DNA from: Muribaculaceae bacterium
GTDB lineage: Bacteria > Bacteroidota > Bacteroidia > Bacteroidales > Muribaculaceae
Length of the DNA: 61,156 nt
Reading direction: 5' to 3'
Assembly: GCA_009775365.1 (NCBI GenBank)
Contig: VSPM01000006.1
Coordinates: 1 to 61,156, forward strand
The translations under genes and the position numbers were made by a program. Positions 44,488 through 54,085 of the stretch are shown piece after piece. Numbering within the stretch: position 1 is the stretch's first letter; every line of letters begins with the position of its first letter. Below the pieces are notes generated by a model, which worked only from the letters and a program-made list of their open reading frames with translations, did no database searches and had not been told where the DNA came from.

Positions 44488-45636
44488 ATGGACTCAATTT
44501 CCACTCATAATAACCCTCCGGCTCAAGCTGCCGAATCTTTTCGGCAACCCATACTGTATGACAACATTTCGGGAGCAGGCAATCCCGGCAAGCGGAACGC
44601 GGAGAAACCTTTAATTAAAAAAATCATTGGCGACATAATTCGCTATTTGGTGCCTTTGGCAATATCAATAGGGCTTATAGTCTGGATGTTTCATAAGGTA
44701 GACTTCCAGAAGGTGATGAAGATTATACACGATGGATGCGACTTTTTCTGGATTGGAGCGATGATGCTCATCACAACTGTGTCTCATATGATTCGCGGCA
44801 CAAGGTGGGGGCTTCAACTGAGAGCCGCCGGAGTGGCACGAATGACACTGCTATGTGAATGGGTTACAATCTGGGGGGCCTATGCCCTGAATCTCGTGTT
44901 TCCCCAGCTGGGTGAAGGATGGCGATGCGTCTTTGTCAGCAAAAGACAAAAGGCTCCCTTGTCAACAGTGATTGGCACCGATGTCGGCGATCGCGGCTCC
45001 GATCTTATTGTTGTGCTGCTGTTGCTACTGATCTCCCTGATAGTGGCGCATCCGTTCATAATGGATTTTCTCACAAAATATGCCATCGGGAAAGACGTGG
45101 AGCGCATCACCGACGACCCTCTTCTATGGATTGGCATCGGGGGGCTTGTGGCCGTGGCGTGGGCAATACTTCATTATTGCCGCACATACAAATGGGTAAA
45201 AACTCTCGACACTAATATCACCAGAATCTGGAATGGCTTTAAAGTGATATTCACAATGACGAAATGGTGGCTTTACGTAATATACACAATCGGCATATGG
45301 ACTTGCTATTTCTTTGAGACATACGTCTGCTTCTTTGCATTCGACTTCACACGCGGCCTGGTGCATAATCCTCACATGGCAGCCGGATTCATTCCGGGGC
45401 TTGTGGTGTTTGTGTTCGGATCCATGTCGATGGCAATACCGTCAAACGGAGGACTTGGCCCTTGGAATCTTGCCGTAATGTTTGCCTTGACTCTTTTCGG
45501 GCTGTCTTCAGAAGAAGGCACTGCATTCAGCATAGTGATGTGGAGCTGCCAGGCAGTGATGCTTATCGCCTTAGGATTGTTCTCGGCTGTGTATGTAGCT
45601 GTCACAGGCCGCAAAAAGCAGAATCTTTCAACATAA
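44488..45636 (+). CDS. Flippase-like integral membrane protein (UPF0104 / MprF N-domain type)
   Basis: A 382-residue polytopic membrane protein with about eight hydrophobic segments, for example YLVPLAISIGLIVWMF, LIVVLLLLLISLIVAH and FIPGLVVFVFGSMSMAI. IRGTRWGLQLRAAGV, GEGWRCVFVSKR and PSNGGLGPWNLAVMF are the conserved blocks of the lysylphosphatidylglycerol synthetase transmembrane family. It lacks the soluble aminoacyl-transfer domain of MprF, so it probably moves or modifies lipids without aminoacylating them. It converges with enolase across a shared terminator. Confidence 0.85.
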   Translation: MDSISTHNNPPAQAAESFRQPILYDNISGAGNPGKRNAEKPLIKKIIGDIIRYLVPLAISIGLIVWMFHKVDFQKVMKIIHDGCDFFWIGAMMLITTVSHMIRGTRWGLQLRAAGVARMTLLCEWVTIWGAYALNLVFPQLGEGWRCVFVSKRQKAPLSTVIGTDVGDRGSDLIVVLLLLLISLIVAHPFIMDFLTKYAIGKDVERITDDPLLWIGIGGLVAVAWAILHYCRTYKWVKTLDTNITRIWNGFKVIFTMTKWWLYVIYTIGIWTCYFFETYVCFFAFDFTRGLVHNPHMAAGFIPGLVVFVFGSMSMAIPSNGGLGPWNLAVMFALTLFGLSSEEGTAFSIVMWSCQAVMLIALGLFSAVYVAVTGRKKQNLST

Positions 45637-45649
45637 CCCGCTTTTTGTC

Positions 45650-45694
45650 GCATAAAAAAAGAGCCACGCTTCGGCGTGACTCCTTTTTTTATGC
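45650..45694. terminator. Bidirectional terminator between flippase and enolase genes
   Basis: GAGCCACGC-TTCG-GCGTGACTC with flanking GCATAAAAAAA and TTTTTTTATGC that extend the stem. The UUCG-type loop and T-runs on both strands make it symmetrical. Confidence 0.9.
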
Positions 45695-45710
45695 GATAAT
45701 CAAAAAAGAT

Positions 45711-47012
45711 TTACTTTCTTGCGATTTTCTTGTAGCCGTAAACAGCGCGGTCGCCAAGTTCCTCCTCGATGCGGAGAAGCTGGTTGTATTTTGCCATACG
45801 GTCAGAACGGCTTGCAGAACCAGTCTTGATCTGGCCCGCGTTCATGGCAACTGCGAGGTCGGCGATAGTAGCGTCCTCAGTTTCGCCTGAACGGTGAGAA
45901 ATCACAGCAGTGTAGTTGTTGCGCTGTGCCATCTGAACTGCGCGAAGAGTCTCGGTGAGTGAGCCGATCTGATTAACCTTCACAAGAATTGAGTTTGCGC
46001 AACCCTCTTCGATGCCTTTCTCAAGATATTTCACGTTAGTAACGAAGAAGTCGTCACCTACGAGCTGGCAACGGTCGCCGATGAGATCTGTAAGGATCTT
46101 CCAGCCTTCCCAGTCGTTTTCGTCCATACCGTCCTCGATAGAGTCGATAGGATATTTTGTGATGAGCTCTTCAAGATACTTAGCCTGCTCAGCGCTTGTG
46201 AGCTTCTTGCCGTTGACCTCCTTAGCGGCGCCGTTCTTGAGGTGAGTGTAGTCATACACGCCATCCTGATAGAACTCAGAAGAAGCGCAGTCAAGACCGA
46301 TAGTAACATCCTTGCCCGGCTCATAGCCAGCAAGCTTGATAGCCTCTACAATCACGTTGAGAGCGTCTTCAGTGCCTTCGAGCTTGGGAGCGAAACCACC
46401 CTCGTCGCCAACTGCAGTAGAGAGGCCACGCTTCTTGAGAACAGTCTTGAGGTTGTGGAACACCTCTGTGCCCATGCGGATACCCTCTTTGAAGCAGCAA
46501 GCGCCTACAGGACGAATCATGAATTCCTGGAAGCAGATAGGAGCGTCAGAGTGAGCGCCACCGTTGATGATGTTCATCATAGGAACAGGGAGAACATATG
46601 TGTCGCAACCGCCGATATAGCGATAGAGCGGCATGTCGAGATAGTTGGCAGCAGCCTTGGCAACAGCGAGAGAAACGCCGAGGATAGCGTTAGCGCCGAG
46701 GTTAGACTTAGTAGGAGTGCCGTCAAGGGCAAGCATAATGTTGTCTACGCCAATCTGGTCAAGAGCGCTATGGCCTACAAGAGCGTCGGCAATAGGGCCG
46801 TTTACATTTGCAACTGCCTTCTGCACGCCTTTGCCCATATAGCGGCTCTTGTCGCCGTCACGGAGTTCGAGAGCCTCGTTCTCGCCTGTGGATGCACCGG
46901 AGGGAACAGCTGCACGACCCATAACGCCGCTTTCAAGAATTACGTCAACTTCTACTGTAGGATTGCCACGAGAGTCAAGAACCTCGCGACCGATAATCTT
47001 TTCAATTTTCAT
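45711..47012 (-). CDS. eno: Enolase
   Basis: Interconverts 2-phosphoglycerate and phosphoenolpyruvate. EVLDSRGNPTVEVDV at the N-terminus, GDEGGFAP, the metal-binding SIEDGMDENDWEG, LVKVNQIGSLTET with the catalytic lysine, and SHRSGETEDATIADLAV are all present in 433 residues. It is monocistronic, with a promoter about 120 bases upstream and a shared terminator. Confidence 0.98.
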   Translation of the reverse strand: MKIEKIIGREVLDSRGNPTVEVDVILESGVMGRAAVPSGASTGENEALELRDGDKSRYMGKGVQKAVANVNGPIADALVGHSALDQIGVDNIMLALDGTPTKSNLGANAILGVSLAVAKAAANYLDMPLYRYIGGCDTYVLPVPMMNIINGGAHSDAPICFQEFMIRPVGACCFKEGIRMGTEVFHNLKTVLKKRGLSTAVGDEGGFAPKLEGTEDALNVIVEAIKLAGYEPGKDVTIGLDCASSEFYQDGVYDYTHLKNGAAKEVNGKKLTSAEQAKYLEELITKYPIDSIEDGMDENDWEGWKILTDLIGDRCQLVGDDFFVTNVKYLEKGIEEGCANSILVKVNQIGSLTETLRAVQMAQRNNYTAVISHRSGETEDATIADLAVAMNAGQIKTGSASRSDRMAKYNQLLRIEEELGDRAVYGYKKIARK

Positions 47013-47132
47013 GTCTTGATATGATTAAAAAAATCTGTTATTCTATTTTATTGAGCCTTGTTCCGGGCCCTTTTTTACCTGTATTTATTGGGTGAGAGCA
47101 AAAGTGCCAACTTCACTCCCCATTTTCAATTG

Positions 47133-47166
47133 CAAAATTACAAATAAATTCCCAATTACCCACAAA
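47133..47166 (-). promoter_or_regulatory. Promoter for enolase gene
   Basis: Minus strand: TTTG (47163-47166), 22-base spacer, TAATTTTG (47133-47140). The spacer is slightly long. The leader of about 115 bases has no structure I recognise. Confidence 0.5.
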
Positions 47167-47255
47167 ACCGACTCGATTTTTAACCTTATTTTATTTTCTT
47201 GACCATAATAATGGCGTGATATTCTATTTTTTCTTAATTTCGCTTAATAATTTTC

Positions 47256-48659
47256 TTGAGATTCGCAATGACACCACTCGCTCTCGCACAATCGGCCATG
47301 ACCTTTCTGCCGTTCACCCCCAACGACGCGCAGTTCTCGCTCATCAACGCCCTTTCGGCTTTCATTATCACAAGAGGGCCTCGCGACGTGTTTGTGCTCA
47401 ACGGATATGCCGGCACCGGAAAAACCTCTATCATGGGAGCCATGGTCAAAGCTATGCGGTCGGCCAATATTCCCACAGTGATTCTCGCGCCAACGGGAAG
47501 GGCGGCAAAGGTGGCGGCATCACTGTCAGATGACAGGGCATCCACCATTCATAAACGCATTTTCAGGGGAAATTCCGCCGACCCTTCTAACACTACTTTT
47601 TTTCTTGCTGAAAACCGCGATGCCAACACCTCCTTTATTGTTGACGAGGCATCGCTCATAACCGACTCCCGGGCTTTCGGCTCGTCACTCCTTCAGCAGC
47701 TCGCCCGGCATGTATACAGCGCTCCCGGAAGCGCCATGATTCTTGTAGGCGACCTTGCGCAGCTCCCGCCTGTGGGTCAGACCGACAGCCCTGCCATGAA
47801 CCCCGACCGACTGAAAAGTATCGGGCTCAACCCTATCTGCTTTTCTCTTGACAAACCTGCCCGACAGGCAGCCGACTCCGGAATACTATACAATGCCTCA
47901 ATAATAAGGCAATTTCTTTTTTCAAACTTTCCTCCTGAAAAGTTTACACTCTTTGCAAAAGATTTCCCTGATGTGACAATTGTCAATTCTCAAGACCTTG
48001 CGGATTCTCTTTCCGATTCATGGGCCACTGTGGGGTGCGACGAGACACTAATTGTGACGCGCTCAAACAAAAGAGCCAACAATTTCAACCGCACGATAAG
48101 GAACATGGTAATGTATGCAGAAGAGCCTCTGCAACAGGGCGACAGGATTGTGGTTTCAAAGAATGACTACTATTGGAGCAAAATCAACAAACTCAATAAT
48201 TTTATAGCCAACGGAGAGACAGCAGAAGTAACCTGGGTGGGGAAAGCCGAAAAGGCTTACGGCCGATGGTTTACGGAAGTTGAGCTACGACTGCCTGACA
48301 ACCCCGACCCGGTGGCAGCTAAAATAATGCTTCGCAGTCTTATAGCCGAAGGGCCTTCCATACCGCGCGATGAAATGGAGCGATTCTATAATCGTGTCCT
48401 TGCGGAATATGAGGGTGAAATATCACATAAAATAAAGGGAGCTCTTGAAGACCCGTTCTATAACGCTCTCCAAGTAAAATACGCCTATTGCGTAACCTGC
48501 CACAAAGCCCAGGGAGGGCAATGGCGGCATGTGTATGTCGACATGAGCGCAATCCCCGAAGACGCCATTGGCCCCGACTTCTACCGATGGCTATACACAG
48601 CCGTGACACGCGCCACCGAACACATCTTCTTCATAAACCCAGGCATCACGATCAAATGA
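47256..48659 (+). CDS. RecD-like ATP-dependent DNA helicase
   Basis: A stand-alone superfamily 1 helicase of 467 residues. GYAGTGKTSIMGAM is Walker A, FIVDEASLI Walker B, LVGDLAQLPPVG motif III, and VTCHKAQGGQWRHVYVDMS with YTAVTRATEHIFF form motifs V and VI. It resembles the helicase core of RecD2/RecD but lacks the long N-terminal region and no recB or recC is near. Such proteins are common in Bacteroidetes as AAA-family ATPases of uncertain repair role. An ATG at 47268 is an equally plausible start. Confidence 0.88.
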   Translation: MRFAMTPLALAQSAMTFLPFTPNDAQFSLINALSAFIITRGPRDVFVLNGYAGTGKTSIMGAMVKAMRSANIPTVILAPTGRAAKVAASLSDDRASTIHKRIFRGNSADPSNTTFFLAENRDANTSFIVDEASLITDSRAFGSSLLQQLARHVYSAPGSAMILVGDLAQLPPVGQTDSPAMNPDRLKSIGLNPICFSLDKPARQAADSGILYNASIIRQFLFSNFPPEKFTLFAKDFPDVTIVNSQDLADSLSDSWATVGCDETLIVTRSNKRANNFNRTIRNMVMYAEEPLQQGDRIVVSKNDYYWSKINKLNNFIANGETAEVTWVGKAEKAYGRWFTEVELRLPDNPDPVAAKIMLRSLIAEGPSIPRDEMERFYNRVLAEYEGEISHKIKGALEDPFYNALQVKYAYCVTCHKAQGGQWRHVYVDMSAIPEDAIGPDFYRWLYTAVTRATEHIFFINPGITIK

Positions 48660-48690
48660 CTCCTCTCATATGACTCTGCCTGCCGACAAA

Positions 48691-48724
48691 GGAGGGTGTA
48701 AAGGAAATATCCCTTACACCCTCC
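48691..48724. terminator. Hairpin between RecD-like and icd genes
   Basis: GGAGGGTGTAA / TTACACCCTCC, a perfect 11-base stem between convergent genes. T-runs are weak on both sides, so it is a probable but not classical terminator. Confidence 0.5.
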
Positions 48725-48753
48725 ACGCATTATTTACAGTCTACGTTTTTATA

Positions 48754-49962
48754 TTAAGCCATACGCTTGTCAAGACGCTCACGGATGGCGTGCAGGAACT
48801 CTGCGGAATTAACCGCATGAGGTTCTACCCCCTCCATAAGGTTAACAAGGTCTTTGGTCACGATACCCTCATTAAGAGTGTCGAAGCAGGCATCCTCAAG
48901 CTGGTTGGCATAGTTTACCAATTCGGGAAGGTTGTCAAGCTCACCACGCTTACGGAGCGCGCCGCTCCATGCAAAGATTGTCGCCATCGGGTTGGTTGAT
49001 GTCTCCTCGCCCTTAAGATGCTTATAATAATGGCGAGTCACAGTGCCATGCGCTGCCTCATACTCATATTTTCCATCGGGAGAAACCAGCACAGATGTCA
49101 TCATGGCCAACGAGCCGAAAGCAGTCGAAACCATGTCGCTCATAACATCGCCGTCATAGTTTTTGCAAGCCCAGATGAAACCGCCCTGACTACGGATTAC
49201 ACGAGCCACAGCGTCATCTATAAGAGTATAGAAATATTCTATGCCGAGACGCTCGAAGTCGCTCTGATACTCTTTGTAGACCTCATCAAAAATCTCACGG
49301 AAACGAGCGTCATACTTTTTGGAGATGGTGTCCTTTGTAGAGAACCATACATCCTGTTTGGTGTCAACTGCAAACTTGAAGCAGGCGTGAGCGAAAGAGG
49401 TTATCGACTTGTCGGTGTTATGCATGCCCTGAAGCACACCGGGAGCCTTGAACTCATGAATCACAAGTTCCTCCTTCTGGCCGGAAGCACCCTCGAACAC
49501 CAACTTGGCCACACCTGCCTCGGCAGCGCGAATCTCAACGTTCTTGTAAACGTCGCCATAGGCATGACGGGCGATTGTTATCGGTTTCTTCCAGCTTTTT
49601 ACGGCAGGCTTGATGGAAGGGATTGTTATCGGGGTGCGGAAAACAGTGCCGTCAAGCAACGAACGGATGGTGCCGTTAGGGCTTTTCCACATCTGATGGA
49701 GATTATACTCCGTCATGCGCTGGGCATTGGGAGTGATTGTGGCACACTTCACTGCCACTCCATATTTCTTGGTGGCCTCGGCGGCATCAACCGTAATCCG
49801 GTCGTCGGTCTTGTCTCGTTCGGGCAATCCGAGGTCATAATATTCAGTTTTCAGGTCAACGAAAGGAAGAATCAGTTCATCCTTAATCATCTTCCAGAGG
49901 ATACGGGTCATTTCGTCTCCGTCCATCTCCACGAGAGGAGTGGTCATTTTGATTTTTTCCAT
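48754..49962 (-). CDS. icd: NADP-dependent isocitrate dehydrogenase
   Basis: Oxidatively decarboxylates isocitrate to 2-oxoglutarate. The start PLVEMDGDEMTRILW, then CATITPNAQRM, WKSPNGTIRSLLDGTVFR (substrate serine region) and YEAAHGTVTRHYYKHLKGEETSTNP identify the homodimeric, eukaryote-like NADP enzyme rather than the E. coli type. Length of 402 residues fits. It is the last gene of the citrate run, 41 bases after aconitase. Confidence 0.96.
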   Translation of the reverse strand: MEKIKMTTPLVEMDGDEMTRILWKMIKDELILPFVDLKTEYYDLGLPERDKTDDRITVDAAEATKKYGVAVKCATITPNAQRMTEYNLHQMWKSPNGTIRSLLDGTVFRTPITIPSIKPAVKSWKKPITIARHAYGDVYKNVEIRAAEAGVAKLVFEGASGQKEELVIHEFKAPGVLQGMHNTDKSITSFAHACFKFAVDTKQDVWFSTKDTISKKYDARFREIFDEVYKEYQSDFERLGIEYFYTLIDDAVARVIRSQGGFIWACKNYDGDVMSDMVSTAFGSLAMMTSVLVSPDGKYEYEAAHGTVTRHYYKHLKGEETSTNPMATIFAWSGALRKRGELDNLPELVNYANQLEDACFDTLNEGIVTKDLVNLMEGVEPHAVNSAEFLHAIRERLDKRMA

Positions 49963-50003
49963 GGTGTTGTATTGGTTATTAGGTTTTTGGATTTCTTATA
50001 TTT

Positions 50004-52253
50004 TTATTTCTTATTCTGTGCCGCATAATAGTTCATCAGGCAACCGTCGGCAAGAATCTGACGCTCATCTTTTGTGAGCGGCGCGAAATGCAGTTTCAAG
50101 TCAACCACTGTGCCGTCCGCCTTGATTACCTTTGCGTCAGCCTCCTCTTTGCCTCCGAGAATCGCATCACGGATGCCCGGCACAAACACATAATCGCCCG
50201 GCTCATATTCAAACTTCACATCCTTGTCAATTGTGAAAGGCACTATACCCCAGTTGATACAGTTCGAACGGTAACGCTTGGTGGCATACTCATAGCAAAT
50301 GTTGGCGTCACCGCCAAGCACTTTCTGGCAGCTTGCAGCCTGCTCGCGTGCAGAGCCATCGCCGGGACGGTTGGCAAACACACAAGAGCCGAATGAAGTG
50401 TCGCCAGGGCCGGCTCCAACCTTGGCAAGCACATCAACTATCTTCTCAGGGCAGCGACCGTCACGACGCTCAAGGTCCTCTTTTTGTATACGCTTGCTCA
50501 ATCCGACATATTCGGGCACACGGCGCGAAAGTGCAAACTCAGAAAGTTTCAGCGGGTTGGAACGGTAGCTTGAAGTTTCACCTGAAGGTATGAGTTCATC
50601 AGTGGTGGTGACAGGATCATGAATCACAGCAGCGAGCTCAAGAAGCATATTTTCCTGCATGGGATACATCTTGGGCCAGTCCTTGATGTTGGGGCCGTAA
50701 CGAAGTTCTTCGTCAAGGTTTTCTTTGTGGAAACCTTGGAACACGCGACGCTCATAAATCTTCGGGTCATATTCATAAGGCTTATGCGCGTTGGTATATT
50801 CGATGTCGGTGGCAGCTGTGATGACACCTCCGTTGGCGGCTGTTGCCGCAATGGAACGAGCGTCCATAAGAGCCACAAGCGAAATCTGTCCCTGACCCGG
50901 CTTTGAGCCTTCGCGGTTGGGGAAGTTGCGTGTGGTGTGACGAATTGAAAGGCCATTGTTGGCCGGCACATCGCCGGCGCCGAAACACGGGCCGCAGAAA
51001 GCGGGTTTGATTACCACTCCAGCCTCAAGCAGTTCTGTGGCTATGCCGTCGCGGGTAGTGGCCATATACACAGGGGTAGATTGAGGATAAGCCGATATGG
51101 TGAAATAATCGTTGCCCACGTTCTGGTCTTTCAATATTGAAGCTGCCTCGGCAAGATTGTCATATGTGCCTCCTGAACAGCCGGCTATAATACCCTGGTC
51201 TGCATAGACTTTGCCATCCTTCACTTTGCTCACGAGGTCGATGCTTATTTTGTCGCCAAAACGCTTGCGGGCATCCTCCTCCACCTCACGGAGTATGCGT
51301 TCCGGATCAGCCTGAAGCTCATGAATTGTATATGCGTTTGACGGATGGAACGGAAGAGCGATCATAGCCTCCTGTTTGTCAAGGTCTATACGGATCATGC
51401 CATCATAATATGCCACCTTGCCCGGACGCAATTCACGGTAGTCCTCAGGACGCTGGTGTATGTCGTAGTGATGCTTGACCTCTTCGTCTGTAACCCATAT
51501 GGAGCTGAGGCAAGTTGTCTCGGTGGTCATGATGTCGATGCCATTGCGGAAATCGATCGGCAGGTTCTTCACGCCGGGGCCTGCAAACTCAAGCACTTTG
51601 TTTTTTACAAAGCCGCTGTCGAACACAGCCTTTACCAACGATATGGCCACATCGTGCGGGCCTATACCCTTGCGCGGGCTTCCTTCAAGCCACACCAGGA
51701 CCACTTCCGGAGCCTTGATGTCCCAGGTATTGTTAAGAAGCTGTTTAACAAGCTCTCCGCCACCTTCGCCGACACCCATGTTTCCGAGCGAACCGTAACG
51801 TGTGTGGCTGTCTGAGCCAAGAATCATATTGCCGCACTTCACCATCATCTCACGTGCATACTGGTGAATCACAGCCTGATTGGCCGGCACATATATGCCG
51901 CCATACTTCTTGGCCGCCGAAAGTCCGAACACATGGTCATCCTCATTGATGGTTCCTCCTACTGCACATAGTGAGTTGTGGCAGTTGGTCATGGCATAAG
52001 GTATGGGGAATTTCTCCAGTCCCGACGCGCGGGCCGTCTGAATGATTCCGACATATGTTATGTCATGGCTCATCATGGCGTCAAACTTTATACGCATGGA
52101 GTCACCCTTGGATCCGTCAACGTCATGCGCGCGGAGAATGCCGTAGGTGATAGTGTTCTCGCGAGCTTCATCCGGCGTGGGAAGCCCCGTGAAATCTGTG
52201 GCAAACTTTTCGCCGTCAAGGAGGTATACTCCCTTGTCAATTACTTCTACCAT
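50004..52253 (-). CDS. acn: Aconitate hydratase
   Basis: Isomerises citrate and isocitrate with a 4Fe-4S cluster. GSDSHTRYGSLGNMGVGEGG is the family's GSDSHT region. The cluster cysteines appear in IIAGCSGGTYDN and CGPCFGAGD, and the swivel domain carries GDGSAREQAA. In this 749-residue branch the usual GSCTNS box reads AGCSGG, so one cysteine is kept but the T-N-S is lost. It lies between the citrate lyase genes and icd; a 59-base gap to the citC-citG gene shows no terminator. Confidence 0.93.
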   Translation of the reverse strand: MVEVIDKGVYLLDGEKFATDFTGLPTPDEARENTITYGILRAHDVDGSKGDSMRIKFDAMMSHDITYVGIIQTARASGLEKFPIPYAMTNCHNSLCAVGGTINEDDHVFGLSAAKKYGGIYVPANQAVIHQYAREMMVKCGNMILGSDSHTRYGSLGNMGVGEGGGELVKQLLNNTWDIKAPEVVLVWLEGSPRKGIGPHDVAISLVKAVFDSGFVKNKVLEFAGPGVKNLPIDFRNGIDIMTTETTCLSSIWVTDEEVKHHYDIHQRPEDYRELRPGKVAYYDGMIRIDLDKQEAMIALPFHPSNAYTIHELQADPERILREVEEDARKRFGDKISIDLVSKVKDGKVYADQGIIAGCSGGTYDNLAEAASILKDQNVGNDYFTISAYPQSTPVYMATTRDGIATELLEAGVVIKPAFCGPCFGAGDVPANNGLSIRHTTRNFPNREGSKPGQGQISLVALMDARSIAATAANGGVITAATDIEYTNAHKPYEYDPKIYERRVFQGFHKENLDEELRYGPNIKDWPKMYPMQENMLLELAAVIHDPVTTTDELIPSGETSSYRSNPLKLSEFALSRRVPEYVGLSKRIQKEDLERRDGRCPEKIVDVLAKVGAGPGDTSFGSCVFANRPGDGSAREQAASCQKVLGGDANICYEYATKRYRSNCINWGIVPFTIDKDVKFEYEPGDYVFVPGIRDAILGGKEEADAKVIKADGTVVDLKLHFAPLTKDERQILADGCLMNYYAAQNKK

Positions 52254-52312
52254 GTTGTCAGGTAATAAATTTTAAGGTTATTATTATTTAGTCAGTTATT
52301 TTTCAGTTTGAT

Positions 52313-54085
52313 TTATTCAATGCGTTCGTCTGAGGCCACAGAACGCAGGAACAGAGCCAAGGCCAGCATGTCGGCCGCACCTCCGGGCGATATGCGCCGG
52401 CTGATAAAATCGGCATCCATCTCCCTCAACGCGCCGTCAAGGCCACAATCATGCAAAGAAAGGGTCTCAGTTGCTTTGGCCTTAACCTCAGCCGCGACCT
52501 CAGGGCCGCAACGGTGATAGACATTTGAATCATCCATCACGCTCATAAGCCGGAGCAACATTCGATGCCGGTTTTGCTCACCAATAATTCCGAATGCCTC
52601 CGGATAGCCGGCACGAGCTGCGTCAAGAGCTGTCGGAACCCCGTAACGGGCTGAAACCAACGCGCCGTGTGTGCCCTCCGGACGTGGGAACCCTTCTGCT
52701 GTGGTCTTTATGAGTTCCTGAATGGCAGCCGTAGTCAACACCTCTCCCCTGCCAAGCAGACGGGCGGATGCCACCACGGCGAGACCAAGGGAAAACAAGG
52801 CCCCGCGATGAGTGTTGACACCACCGGTGGCTTCCATCATTCTCCGTTCTCCCTCTATGCCGACAGCCTTTATGAGCGATGCCGAAGGCATATCCGGCCC
52901 GATGGACAATGCCGCCAGCATTGTGAATGCAGGCACAAGCGACACTATGCTGTCAGTCATAAGGTCATAGTCCATGTCATTGTGAGAGCCGGAATTGTCG
53001 CGGTCCACCAATCCGGGCTTCGGAGTAAGGTCAAGTTCCCCTTTCAAAGCCCAGGCCGCAGCATGGCCAAGCAGATACGGGAGCGTGGATTTAGGAACCA
53101 GGCGGAAAGCCTCTCCAACTCTTCCTTCGTTCAAGAGGCTACGCACTCGTGAGGCGCTTATGACATTGCCGGTGATTCCCCCGCAAGCGTCGCCGCCTGC
53201 CTCAGAAATGCGGTCAATCACACACACCTCTATGCCTTGTGAGGGCAAAATCCGCTGCATGCCTTCATTATAGGCCGCTGTCAGCTCATCCGTAGGCTCA
53301 CTCCCGACAAAACGCACATCAACACCCAGAGATGGAGCGATATGCCGGGCAAATATATCCAGGTCAAGCTCTATATGGGCTGAAGTCACCTCACTCACCT
53401 CCTTTATGAAATAGGAGGGGAATGTAGAACGGCTTATCGCATAGTGACTGCCCTCAACAACCGTGACATTATGAAAAGCGGAAGTTGCGTCGCGAAGTAT
53501 TGCAATACGCTCAGCATAGCTGAACTGTGTAGAGACATCATCCGCAACCGGGATAACAAAAAGAGTGTCGACCTGTCGCGATGCCTCCTCTATGAGGTAA
53601 CAATGCCCCAATGTCATTGGATTGGCATTCATCACCACACATCCCACGCGCCCTTTGCGAGGAATCATTTCAAGATATTCCTTGTATGATCGCAACAATC
53701 TGCCGTCCTGTTCAAGCAGCGCCGCACTCTCACATCTTCCCACCGGATGGAAAGCCATCGCACGGAACACGTCCTCATACTCAGGTTTCGTGAACACCTT
53801 CAGATTGCTCACTCCCGTCTGCGACGCATAAGAGATTATGGCGGAGACAAGCGTGGAAGACAAGGATTCGCTGCGCACAGACTCGTCTGCCGCCACACCC
53901 TTTATCACATCGCCGGCAAGCGATGCCGTGGCAACCATACGGTCGTCGGAATCGAAAATCCCGACTGCAAAATCCGCATCCTCGCTTGCAAGGCCGCATC
54001 GTTGAAGAAGCTCATCGCGTTTTTTGCGCACGAAAGGTAGCGAAAGCTGCAATTCCCTGAGTTCAAGTCCGCTGAAAGTATTCAT
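52313..54085 (-). CDS. citCG: CitC-CitG fusion: citrate lyase ligase and prosthetic-group precursor synthase
   Basis: Two citrate lyase accessory enzymes in one chain. Residues 1 to about 310 are the ligase that acetylates the acyl carrier protein: an acetyltransferase-like domain, then the nucleotidyltransferase GCVVMNANPMTLGHCYLIEEA. From about 320, LPYLLGHAAAWALKGELDLTPKPGLVDRDNSGSHNDMD and GGVNTHRGALFSLG identify CitG, which makes triphosphoribosyl-dephospho-CoA. Separate citC and citG genes, or a citX-citG fusion, are the better-known arrangements. It overlaps citX by 23 bases. Confidence 0.92.
   Translation of the reverse strand: MNTFSGLELRELQLSLPFVRKKRDELLQRCGLASEDADFAVGIFDSDDRMVATASLAGDVIKGVAADESVRSESLSSTLVSAIISYASQTGVSNLKVFTKPEYEDVFRAMAFHPVGRCESAALLEQDGRLLRSYKEYLEMIPRKGRVGCVVMNANPMTLGHCYLIEEASRQVDTLFVIPVADDVSTQFSYAERIAILRDATSAFHNVTVVEGSHYAISRSTFPSYFIKEVSEVTSAHIELDLDIFARHIAPSLGVDVRFVGSEPTDELTAAYNEGMQRILPSQGIEVCVIDRISEAGGDACGGITGNVISASRVRSLLNEGRVGEAFRLVPKSTLPYLLGHAAAWALKGELDLTPKPGLVDRDNSGSHNDMDYDLMTDSIVSLVPAFTMLAALSIGPDMPSASLIKAVGIEGERRMMEATGGVNTHRGALFSLGLAVVASARLLGRGEVLTTAAIQELIKTTAEGFPRPEGTHGALVSARYGVPTALDAARAGYPEAFGIIGEQNRHRMLLRLMSVMDDSNVYHRCGPEVAAEVKAKATETLSLHDCGLDGALREMDADFISRRISPGGAADMLALALFLRSVASDERIE

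Noticed and set aside
46242..47024. 260-codon open frame antisense to enolase
   Set aside because: Shadow of the enolase codon pattern; no motif.
49018..50028. 336-codon open frame antisense to isocitrate dehydrogenase
   Set aside because: Lies entirely opposite a certain enzyme gene, has no family motif and reflects codon bias on the other strand.
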